A stretch of DNA of 64,000 nucleotides from Turnera subulata (taxonomy: Eukaryota; Streptophyta; Magnoliopsida; Malpighiales; Passifloraceae). Each line of letters opens with the position of its first letter. Position 1 is the first letter of the stretch. The translations under genes were made by a program, and so were the position numbers. Below are positions 56,168-64,000 of the stretch, piece by piece. A model generated the notes under the pieces. That model did not search any database, was not told the origin of the DNA, and was given only the letters and a program-made list of their open reading frames with translations. The stretch spans positions 274,704-338,703 of the forward strand of contig JAKUCV010006610.1 in the NCBI GenBank assembly GCA_028386065.3. The letters are read 5' to 3'.

Positions 56168-56842
56168 TTAACGGTTTGGAACGACGTTGACACGGAAACT
56201 GTTTGCGTCACTGTTGATGTTGACCGTGACTCTGTCGCTCCAAGAGAACCACATGCCGCCTCTGTCGCGCTGGCCAGGAATCTCGAACCGGTTAGCTTGA
56301 GGGAATCGGAGTGGAATCAGGCCGTGATCGTCTCGTGGTTGCCACTGCGTCTCCGTCAGAAGAACCATGTTCGGCTTGTACTGGTTCTTCAAGTCCCTCA
56401 GGGTGCGTGAGAATTCCTGTGCACGCCTTGCAACTCCTCTGCAGTTCCACACCAGTAGCCGTACCTTTGGCCAGGTTGGAGGTAGCCGAGTCATTCTGGG
56501 AATGCTCTGGGCTGTCATTGAGAGCCGGTAGTAAGCACCTTGCTCCACAGTTTGGCAAGTGGACTCCAGGTTGAACTCTTGAAGCCTATCCGAGATGAAG
56601 AACATCACGGAGCCGTAGTATGAAGTCCTCAGTGTCCCATGGTCCTCTAGGAAGAACACCTCTTCCAATGGAGTGACGAAGAACCGCGACGAGTAGAGTT
56701 CGTCGACAAAGACAAGGCGCGGCATTCTTCCAAGCTCGTTCGGCAGCTCTTCAGCACGTTCGTTGACCATGCTGTAGGCTAGATGATTCCTTCTGCCGAG
56801 ATTGGCACCTTCGACGAAGAAGACGGATGAAGGAGCAGGCAT
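56168..56842 (-). CDS. Antisense ORF 1 of element C: unknown N-terminus fused to a partial APE-type endonuclease
   Basis: An uninterrupted 224-codon frame with ATG in a good A-rich context (CAAAACAAAATG). Residues 1-120 match no family I know (segments FVDELYSSRFFVTPLEEV, LEDHGTLRTSYYGSVMFFI). Residues 127-224 look like the start of a LINE-type endonuclease/exonuclease/phosphatase domain: LLVWNCRG (130-136) with the metal-site Asn, LLTET (161-165) with the Glu, and GGMWFSW (195-201). The domain stops before the catalytic His/Asp motifs, so nuclease activity is unlikely. It runs opposite to the host element, so it would need its own promoter. It could be a captured chimeric host gene. Expression is unknown. 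Confidence 0.65.
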   Translation of the reverse strand: MPAPSSVFFVEGANLGRRNHLAYSMVNERAEELPNELGRMPRLVFVDELYSSRFFVTPLEEVFFLEDHGTLRTSYYGSVMFFISDRLQEFNLESTCQTVEQGAYYRLSMTAQSIPRMTRLPPTWPKVRLLVWNCRGVARRAQEFSRTLRDLKNQYKPNMVLLTETQWQPRDDHGLIPLRFPQANRFEIPGQRDRGGMWFSWSDRVTVNINSDANSFRVNVVPNR

Positions 56843-57189
56843 TTTGTTTTGGACGTGTGGGATTTTGTTTTACGATCGTTGTGTTTTCTTTTGCCTCAGC
56901 GTTTTGTTTGCTTTTGATGCTTTTGATGAATTACACTTCACCGCTCCTTCTGTTATACTCTTATGGGGAGCGTGATTATCGTTTTTGATTTTCAAGATTT
57001 TGTTTTTGAATTTTACCGTTGCTTTATTTAATGCTTTGTTACTTTACGCGTTTTCGGGCTACTAAGCCAGTGTTTTGCAGCTCTTTTCTGACTCACGATT
57101 TCTTACGCCCTGGCTACCTTGGCGTTTCTTTTGATGGTGTGACATTATTTTCTTGCATCTTTTATCACAAGCATCCGTGACCGTTGAGG

Positions 57190-57585
57190 CTAGATGGATG
57201 GGGCCGTATCTCGAGTAGAGTGCATGTGCGAAAAGCTCACAGCTGTTCGGATATCGTGGAGAGATACGAGCCTTGACAGACGTTTTGGCTTATGCGGAAA
57301 TTGTGAACAAGTGGGTAACATGTCTTTCGAGGGACACAGGACGTGCCCGTGATCATCGCCTTCCGAGTTAACAGGTATCTTTTTCACGAGGTTAACCGAC
57401 GTCACCGTTAGCTGTACGGTACGTTTCGTGATTCGAGGATGTTCACGTCCGATACGAACACCGTTCATGGAAACATGTTTTGTTTTAATTTCTTTCTGTT
57501 TTGATTTTGTTAACTGAGTTTTAATTTTTGATTCCTTTATATTTGATTTTATAATCTTATGGTCGATTTTAATCTGCCTTGACAT
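57190..57585 (-). CDS. Antisense ORF 2 of element C, unknown
   Basis: 131 codons, ATG after ATAGGAAAACAAAAC. The first 35 residues are Lys/Ile-rich and may be non-coding-like. The part from VSMNGVRIGREHPRITKR onward is of normal composition, with TVTSVNLVKKIPV and GHVLCPSKDMLPTCSQF. No family recognised. Confidence 0.4.
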   Translation of the reverse strand: MSRQIKIDHKIIKSNIKESKIKTQLTKSKQKEIKTKHVSMNGVRIGREHPRITKRTVQLTVTSVNLVKKIPVNSEGDDHGHVLCPSKDMLPTCSQFPHKPKRLSRLVSLHDIRTAVSFSHMHSTRDTAPSI

Positions 57586-57696
57586 GTTTTGTTTTCCTAT
57601 TTAACACAAGATTTCTTAACACAAGAGAAATTTTGATTTAAAAAGAAAATTTATTTTATTTATTTCATAAAGGTGTTACAACAGAGAAGAAGTGCT

Positions 57697-57933
57697 CTAA
57701 GGAGCTACTTGCTTCTCAAGGTCTTTTACAAGCTGTTGAACGTTCCTCAGGTGTGGGAACAGCTCCGTGCACGCCAGTTCAATTTGTGCCACCGCCGAGC
57801 TGATCTTCCTCAGGGAGACGTTCAGCTGCGTCAGATTCTGTTGCGGAGTGCTGCTCACAGCTACCGCCTTGCCTTTCTTGTCATCAGCTTTCTTGGGGAC
57901 TCGCTTCTTGCGTCGTTTTGGGGAAACGACCAT
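57697..57933 (-). CDS. Antisense ORF 3 of element C: basic segment plus possible coiled coil
   Basis: 78 codons from an ATG. The start SPKRRKKRVPKKADDKKGK looks like a nuclear signal, followed by a heptad-like stretch (NLTQLNVSLRKISSAVAQIEL, HLRNVQQLVKDLEKQV). The same frame is open upstream without an ATG (FPTSSDDEPPKKRFK), back to about 58080, so a spliced or longer product is possible. On this strand A-rich AATAAA-like sequence follows the stop (57640-57665). Function unknown. Confidence 0.5.
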   Translation of the reverse strand: MVVSPKRRKKRVPKKADDKKGKAVAVSSTPQQNLTQLNVSLRKISSAVAQIELACTELFPHLRNVQQLVKDLEKQVAP

Positions 57934-57988
57934 GTGCTCTTCCAGGCCGATGATGTTGGTTTTGAACCGCTTCTTGGGAGGTTCATCA

Positions 57989-58099
57989 TCAGAGCTTGTT
58001 GGGAAAGCTTTTCCACCGATGTAGCTGTTGTGCTCGGAGTCTGAAGTAGTCCTTGATCTCAGTGGAGAGTCTATGACTGTGTGTGAGTATGCCAGTCAT
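57989..58099 (-). CDS. Antisense ORF 4 of element C, small
   Basis: 36 codons, MTGILTHSHRLSTE..., starting about 12 bases after the TATA-like motif on this strand, closer than normal for the leader of a TATA promoter. It overlaps the upstream extension of ORF 3 in another frame. It may be chance, or part of the leader of ORF 3. Confidence 0.25.
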   Translation of the reverse strand: MTGILTHSHRLSTEIKDYFRLRAQQLHRWKSFPNKL

Positions 58100-58110
58100 G
58101 AGGGTTTGGT

Positions 58111-58120
58111 ATTTATAAGC
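58111..58120 (-). promoter_or_regulatory. TATA-like box for the antisense ORFs of element C
   Basis: Minus strand CCGCTTATAAATACC lies in front of ORFs 3 and 4. Transcription would start near 58085 and run through the cassette, away from the 3' LTR. Confidence 0.4.
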
Positions 58121-58223
58121 GGATGAGATGTCGCTTAAGGGTATAAGCGGTATCTCATGTTGAGGTTGGACACCTGGCAGAGTGTGCCAGAATCTTATCG
58201 TGGTAGGACCCACGGATAAGACG

Positions 58224-58261
58224 GAATTTCGGGGACGAAATTTTTTTAAAGGGGGGTAGAA
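58224..58261 (+). other. Palindrome and polypurine tract of element C
   Basis: GGAATTTCGGGGACGAAATTTT and then TTTTAAAGGGGGGTAGAA directly before the 3' LTR, as in A and B. Confidence 0.75.
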
Positions 58262-60253
58262 TGTAACAGCCCGGGTAAAATTTTTGATTTTTATCGGGAC
58301 TGTAGAAGTCGTTTTACCGTGATTTACTGTTGAGTTAATCCTGGATAATTAATTCAAGGTAAAACGAGAGTCGTTTTTCGAAACCGAGAGTTTTCCCGCG
58401 CTCGGGAGTATCCTTTAATTAACCGAGCCTCGGTTTTCAATTCCGAGACTTGGACGACGTTCAGGTGTATTAACCGGATTTTCCGAGCCTAAGTTGTATT
58501 TTCGAACATGGGACGGAATTTGTCGGAAAGACGGATATGCCCTATGCTTTGAGCAGACTAAAGCCGGAACGGAGGACATCGCCGGACAAACATATTGGCC
58601 GACGCTCGAGACGCGTTTCTCTCCCCCGGGCTAACTCTTCCTCTCTTCCGTTTCTTTTTCTTTTCTAATTTTTCTACTCTCTTTCTTTTACCTATCTTTT
58701 CCTATCTTTTCTTTTAATTTTCTCTTCTCCCTACTTATTTTCTTTTTCTCTTCCTTTTCCTTTCTTTTCATTACCTTCTTCTCCTCCACTACCGGCCACC
58801 CACCCACCATCTTCTCCACCTTCTTTCTTTAATTTATCTCTTCCCTTCCACTATCTCCTAACAACTCCTCTCCACGCCGGCCACCCACCTCCCACCATCT
58901 CCATTTTTCTTTTTCCTTTTCTTCTTCTATATTCTCTTCTCTTCCTTCTTTCCTGCTTCCATCTTCCACCCGACACCATCAACCCATCTCTTTTCTTTCT
59001 TCTTCCTCCCCGTGTACCACCGCACCACCAACCTCCATCCACCACCCATCACCACCGTGCACTGCAACCTGAACCAGCCACTTCACCACCAACTCGCGCG
59101 ACCGCTGCAAGTCTCCACCACTGAACCACCACCAGTGCTTCGTTCCTCGCGCACACCGCCGCATCACCGCTCTCCTTCCTCGCACCTCCGTCTTTAGCCA
59201 CACCTGCACCTCGACGCCGCGCTAGCATCTCCGGCGACGCTCCTCTCCCTGCGTTGCCTTCCGCCTCGCCGCCTCCTCAAGAACAGCAGCTACGCGACGC
59301 CGTGAGCCGACGCCTGCAGCACCTGCACCGCCTTCGTCCTCCTCACGTTGCACCATTGCCGAGCCTCTTCCTCCCCGCGCCTTCGACCTTCACCGTGCCT
59401 GCACCCGTCGCCTCTTTGCCGATAACACCCCGAGCGCTCCTCCTCGGTGTACCGCCGTCCGCAGCCGACCACTTGCTCACCTGTCGCCTCACGTTGTCGC
59501 GCCGACCGCACCAAGGCGAGAGCTCACCTTCACCAACGACCCCTGCACCACGAAGCCATCGCCCTCTCGTCACCACCATCCTCCTCTATGCCTTCTTCTC
59601 TGCATCAGCAGCTAGCCACCTCGCGACGCTCGCCCCGAGCTGCTGCCTCGCCTCGTCCGTCCGCGGCTCACGCTGCAACACCCCCCAGGTGAGCACGGTG
59701 CACCAAGGTTAAAGAAGACCCATGCTTTGGGCTGCATGCATATGGGCTTGTGGTGTTGGGTTTCTATTCAAGCATGTGGGCTTGTGATGTTGGGTTTCTA
59801 TTCATGCATATGGGCTTGTGATGTTGGGTGTTGCATGCATGGGTAATGGGCTTGGGTTTTAGTTTGGGTTGTAATGGAAGTTGGGCTTTAGGCTTAAGTG
59901 TTAGTGGTGGGCTGGCAATACTAGGTAGTGGGCTGGGCAGCACTGTTATTTGTTGTTCAGGTATATTGCATTCCAGACAGGCTGCGGCGTTATCCCTTGG
60001 ACAGGACTCAGATCCATTAGTTGCATCATGGGTTGCATACAGAGTCATTGTGAGTCGTTAAGTCTTCCGCTGTGCATATTATTATTGTTGTTGGGCCATT
60101 GGGCCGGGATTTATTAATTATATTGTTTTACTATTTTGGGCCATTGGGCCGAGATATTGTAGTTCACACTGTATGCTGAGTCATGTTGGGTTGGGTCGTC
60201 ACAGTTTCGGCACGTGTTTACTGTGTACGGTAAATACGGGTCGGGGCGTTTCA
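58262..60253 (+). repeat. 3' LTR of element C with internal deletion (1992 bp)
   Basis: Matches the 5' LTR up to CAGCACTGTT (59947) and from ATTTGTTGTTCAGG onward. The equivalent of 54214-55549 is missing, and the junction has a 3-base overlap (GTT). A pyrimidine insertion lies near 58925-58950. The right flank is TSD GCCAT. Confidence 0.92.
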
Positions 60254-60284
60254 GCCATAATTCTGGGGTCGCCATCTTTGTCAT

Positions 60285-60390
60285 CGGAGAAATGCACAAA
60301 AAAGATAAAGGGGATGTAAAGCATAGGATTCGAACCCGAGCTAAGTGCATGTTACAATGGATAACTTGCCACTAAACTACAAGAAATTTC
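60285..60390 (-). mobile_element. tRNA-like SINE head or tRNA relic
   Basis: On the minus strand TAGTTTAGTGGCAAG (A-box-like) and CTCGGGTTCGAATCC (B box) lie about 35 bases apart, as in tRNA-derived SINEs. C/G-rich CCTGGCCCCTACTTGCCCCC and CCGCCCCTGG follow at 60437-60472. Limits and TSD not found. Confidence 0.45.
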
Positions 60391-60474
60391 TTGTCATTTT
60401 ATTACCATATATGTTACTAAACGGAGTTTAGGGGGGCCTGGCCCCTACTTGCCCCCCTAAATCCGCCCCTGGTC

Positions 60475-60804
60475 TCCATCGTCATTGTTGTCGCTGTCAT
60501 TGCTAACGTTGCCACCTGCCATCCATGCGAGTTTCACAACCTAAGAAAGGGGAAGAATCCACTAAAATGCACACAAGGTGTAACTGAAAACTTGAATAAA
60601 CTAAGAGAGAGAACAAAAGATAAGTTCGATCAATAGGGTTTTGCAAGAGGAATGAATATTCGTAGTCCAAATTTAATTTTGAAACTTTTATATAATTGTT
60701 ATATTTGAGTATGCAGATAGTTGATTCATGCATACTCCCTATGTTGTTCTCATCACACATACCATTATAACAACCAAAACTTCTTTGATTATGGGAATAA
60801 TAGT
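60475..60804. other. AT-rich spacer
   Basis: No gene seen. A minus-strand 85-codon frame (60503-60760) shows no coding features. Confidence 0.45.
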
Positions 60805-60817
60805 AACATTTATCTTT

Positions 60818-61726
60818 TTTTTTATCAAGAACGAAATATTTTCATTTAACAGATGATAGGTACAACACACCATAACCATACACATAACCATACACAGTAA
60901 GTTAGGTGGAGAAAACCTAGATCTATTACAATATCTTGAGAAATCAACATATACAGGCTAACAATCCTACAACAGAGGATAATGAAGACTTGCGATTCTC
61001 CCCAAATAAAGACTAACTGTAGCTCCACAAGCCTGAAACACTCTCCCATGGATGGCTTCAAAGAAAAGCCCAGTAATGTGTGATTTTCCCAAAAAAAATT
61101 GCCACAGAAGGAGGGTATCCTCCACAACCACCAGGATATAACTATGGTATTTCCTACCAACCAAACGTTGAAGCACAGTGGAACAAAAGAGACCAACTAA
61201 TGAAGCCCTTTTCCCAATATCTCTTCCATGAAACTTTGGCTCACCTGCAAAATTTCTGGTCCCTTTGTCTGCAACGGGCGTATGGATGGTTGAACGAGAT
61301 GGTAGAGGAAGGAAGGTGAAAGAGGAAAAAGTGAAAGAGGGGACGACGTTGAAGGACAAGGGTTGCAAACATAGCCAAGATCTGGAAGAGAGATCAAACA
61401 GACAATCTTTTGTGTAGATCTTAAAGAAAAAACCACACAAAAATCGTCCAAAACCAAAGCTCCATTAATGGAGAGAAAGACCTCAAGAAGAGGTGAAAAA
61501 CCAAATTCAGATCCAGATCTGAATTGGTAGATTTATTAATCCAACAAAGATTAAGAAAAAAAGCTAAAAAAACAAAAAGGAAAGAGGAATATGGAGAGGC
61601 TGGCGGAGGCAGCCCCCTATGGAGAAACCAAGGCGGCTAGGTTTTGTTTTGGTAGAGAGGAAAAGAGAAGAGAAAAAGTTGGGTTGATCTTAATTCCTCA
61701 AACATCAAAGTGCTATTGATAATGCC
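60818..61726 (-). mobile_element. Retroposon of 0.9 kb with poly(A) and 13-bp TSDs
   Basis: AACATTTATCTTT occurs exactly at 60805-60817 and 61727-61739. On the left the following T run (60816-60823) is the A tail of a minus-strand insert. On the minus strand the 5' part holds AACCTAGCCGCC and CT-rich leader-like DNA, and the 3' part ends GAAAATATTTCGTTCTTGAT before the A run, like plant LINE 3' ends. The frames (86-157 codons) carry no domain I recognise. It may be a truncated LINE, a LINE-derived short element or a retrocopied transcript. Confidence 0.75.
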
Positions 61727-61739
61727 AACATTTATCTTT

Positions 61740-62295
61740 ACTCTTCCTTAAAAATTATTTTACTAAATATTTTCTCTCTTATATTCTTAATGACGATACT
61801 GTATCTAAAGCTAAATAATTAAATCCTATCTAAGAATTCTAAAGCAGCAATTAGTTTCAAACAGATTAGAACTTATAAAGCATAAGAAAAAGAGGGAGGA
61901 ATCCATAGTTGTCAAATTAGACTTTATGGCCACGACAGCAAGGCAAAAAAACAAAGCAGTTTGGTTAGGTTTTCTTCTTTTTAAAAAAAAAAAAATTTAT
62001 TTCCTTTCCAGTGAAGCGGTGCCGTTTCTGGTGTTTGACATGATTACGAACGACGTCAACGTGTGAAGAAGGGTGATCGTTGGTGCGTTCAGGAAACAGC
62101 GTCGTATCGGGCGGGTATCCTATTCTTTTTCCAAAAGCAAAAGAAAAAGGTAGAATGAGGAAAAGAAAGTGGTACTACTATTTTTGAGAAAGCGATGCCG
62201 GTTCCGGCTAGGAGTATCTAAAACGGCCAGGACTTGACTTTAATTTTTATTTTTAAATTATCCCTTTTATTTCTTTTTTGCTCTTTTGCCCCTAA
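61740..62295. other. Upstream region of the casein kinase gene
   Basis: No other gene. Presumed promoter and 5' UTR. No TATA box chosen with confidence. A run at 61984-61995. Confidence 0.4.
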
Positions 62296-63685
62296 ATGGC
62301 CATAAGGCCTCTCTTGCACCAATTCACAATCTGCCCCCGCCTTGGTCACCACCACCACCACCTCCTCTACCGCTGCCACAAATCTCTCCCTTCTCTCTTC
62401 TTCTCCCTCTTCCCCTCGAAGCCTCTTCTCCCTTCCCAATCTCCGACGCCCGCCGCGACTCTCCTTTCCCGTCGCCTGTTTGCCTCGAATACCACCACCG
62501 CCAGCGCCGCCGTCACCACCACCGCCTTCCGAGACCAAAAGCAAAACTCGCTCCACAAGAACAGACCGCGCGGGTGGGAACAACGAGACAAGCTGGCGCA
62601 GAAGATTGGAAAATCGATTCGGCGGCCCGGCGCCCCCTCCAAGGCTAGGGTTTATGCCGACGTCAACGTCATCCGCCCCAAGGATTACTCCGACTACGAG
62701 TCCCTCACCGTCCAGTGGGGGTATGTGCTCCCGTCTTCCCCCTCCCCTCTCTAATAATATCCTTTTTGGTGTATCGCATTTTTTTTTATGAGGGAGATTC
62801 CGTTGATGTGTCAATTTGTTGCGTTGACGGTTTTTTTTTTGGTTATTGCAGGGAACAGGATGATTATGAGGTTTCCAGGAAGGTCGGGAGAGGGAAATAC
62901 AGCGAGGTTTTCGAGGGAGTGCATTGCACCAACAATGAAAAGTGCATAATTAAGATTCTAAAACCGGTCAAGAAGAAGAAGGTTAGTTATTAGTCTCTCT
63001 TTCAAGAACTGCGCTCCCATCTTTGTTGTATGTTTTCAGGGAATTCTATTGGCAATTTTGCTGGTGTAGCAATTTTGTTTGGCTTCACTTTTTTATTCTA
63101 TTCTTGTCTTTGGCGTGTGCGTCATGGTGTTTTTACATTTTGATGAGATGATGGATACCGATTGTCGTGAGGGTTGATTTTAGTGTGTAATATGGTGGAA
63201 ACATTGTGTTCAATATTTGTTGTATCAGTTGTGTTTCTTCTGACTTTCATCGGTTGGGAAATATAAAGCTGTGTCTCTGCGTCTTCATGGTGAAAGCTTT
63301 GCTTCAAGCAGTCCCAGGGGTCCATGTTTAACAGTTTGATGTTTCTTTCTGTTTTTCACCGTCAAAAAATAGCAATACTATTCATTTTTTTTCTTGAAAT
63401 TTAATTTGTTTATTTTGCCTCGTATTGTACATCTCTATTTGTAGAATGATGGTATTGAGATTTTTTTTAATGTTGCTTGACTCGATGCAGATAAAGAGAG
63501 AGATTAAAATACTGCAGAACCTATGTGGAGGCCCGAATATTGTGAAGTTGCTTGATATTGTCAGAGATCAGCAATCAAAAACCCCGAGTCTTATATTTGA
63601 ATATGTGAATAACACTGATCATAAAGTGCTGTATCCAACACTTTCAGACTTTGATATTCGTTATTACATATATGAACTTCTGAAG
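62296..63685 (+). CDS. Casein kinase II alpha subunit, predicted plastid form (5' part; continues past the window)
   Basis: Three exons are in view: 62296-62720, 62852-62981 and 63491-63685, joined in phase by GT-AG sites, giving residues 1-250. The first 140 residues are an extension rich in Ser, Pro, Arg and His with few acids ([16 protein letters not shown]...), typical of a transit peptide and found in the plastid CK2 alpha of plants. The CK2 core then starts: [43 protein letters not shown] with the glycine-rich loop (154-159), the ATP-binding Lys in IIKIL (176), the basic PVKKKKIKREI, and [32 protein letters not shown]. The catalytic loop lies beyond the last donor at 63685. The kinase phosphorylates acidic Ser/Thr sites, in plastids including transcription and RNA-binding proteins. 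The start is the first ATG of the long frame. Confidence 0.93.
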
Positions 63686-64000
63686 GTAAGCACTCGCTTT
63701 CTCTTGCTTCATTCATTCACTAGGAGAGTGATTGCTTCACATGTGGAATTCTTGATGCAGCATTGTTGTTCAATTTCTGGTGGAATTCAATTTACTTGAC
63801 CTATGTTCTTGAGGATAATAACATTAGTGGGATAAAGAAAATATGACATTTGTTCACGGTTAAGCGAAAATATTAGGAAAGGTTTACTGTGGTCCTTTAC
63901 GTGAATATTAAATTGTTTTGGAAAATATTAGTGTTGTCAGTACTGTTTTACAATTAGTTGCAATAATATCTAAGAGCAATTTTGGATGCTGCTATTTGAG
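63686..64000 (+). other. Intron 3 of the casein kinase gene (incomplete)
   Basis: Begins GTAAGCACTC after LLK. No acceptor followed by the expected catalytic-loop exon is seen before the window ends. Confidence 0.75.

Larger units (their letters stand above)
52572..60253 (+). mobile_element. Element C: non-autonomous Ty3/gypsy LTR element with an antisense cargo
   Basis: LTRs at 52572-55855 and 58262-60253, exact 5-bp TSDs, a primer site at 55856 and a polypurine tract before 58262. The interior (2.4 kb) keeps the family leader and the first gag codons (ATG 55969, stop 56014). Gag-pol is replaced by sequence whose ORFs all lie on the minus strand. LTRs match closely apart from a 1.3-kb deletion in the right copy and a few pyrimidine-run indels, so insertion is recent. 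Confidence 0.93.

Noticed and set aside
60437..60472. C/G-rich pair GGGGGGCCTGGCCCC and TTGCCCCCCTAAATCC as a transposon terminal repeat
   Set aside because: No matching second end or TSD found nearby.
62218..62814. 198-codon minus-strand frame and two shifted plus frames
   Set aside because: Mirror frames of casein kinase exon 1, which has the family match and correct splice phases.
1..64000. CRISPR arrays, bacterial operons, rRNA genes or intact tRNA genes
   Set aside because: None seen. The sequence is plant nuclear DNA; tRNA-like boxes found are parts of SINEs.

Overview
Plant nuclear DNA, almost certainly from an angiosperm and probably a eudicot. Four host genes with plant-type introns lie in a matrix of nested retrotransposons. 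The first 21 kb and the block at 52.6-60.3 kb are Ty3/gypsy DNA of one related group. The large elements have LTRs running TGTAAC(A/G)(G/C)CC...(G)TTTCA or CTTCA, a TTGGTAGCGGAGC primer-binding site and, in the one coding copy, a C-terminal chromodomain (chromovirus, Tekay/Del type).

Layout: 1-6852 is a non-coding element (A) with its 5' LTR cut by the window edge. It abuts a 3' LTR fragment of another family member (6853-9498). A LINE remnant (about 10.2-11.1 kb) is split by element B (11076-21357, TSD ATGCT), whose single gag-pol frame carries 11 stop codons and no frameshift. From 21.4 to 31 kb is mostly intergenic DNA with a class II LOB-domain gene (LBD37/38/39-like, minus strand, 27335-28243). 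A LINE with 15-bp TSDs fills 31089-38906 and is itself interrupted by a minus-oriented solo LTR (33376-35202). From 39 to 50 kb there are SINEs and two convergent genes: a formamidase (43411-45814, plus) with an orphan or alternative first exon upstream (42516-42734), and a queuosine-salvage glycosidase QNG1/DUF2419 (46552-49219, minus). A decayed caulimovirid fragment follows (about 50.3-52.1 kb). Element C (52572-60253, TSD GCCAT) has no gag-pol: its interior holds a cassette of antisense ORFs. A 0.9-kb retroposon with 13-bp TSDs comes next. The window ends inside the 5' part of a gene for a predicted plastid-targeted casein kinase II alpha subunit.

The host genes do not form a pathway: a nitrogen/anthocyanin transcription regulator, an amide hydrolase, a tRNA-base salvage enzyme and a protein kinase. 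The most unusual content is element C. It keeps the LTRs, primer site, first codons of gag and polypurine tract of its family, but carries on the opposite strand four ORFs, a TATA-like promoter and a chimeric protein that ends in part of a LINE-type endonuclease domain. Element B is a clean record of C-to-T decay, and the formamidase locus has two first exons of equal length and phase.

Exon coordinates were worked out by hand from reading frame, GT-AG sites and family similarity. LTR and TSD limits were read directly from the sequence. No alignment or database search was run.
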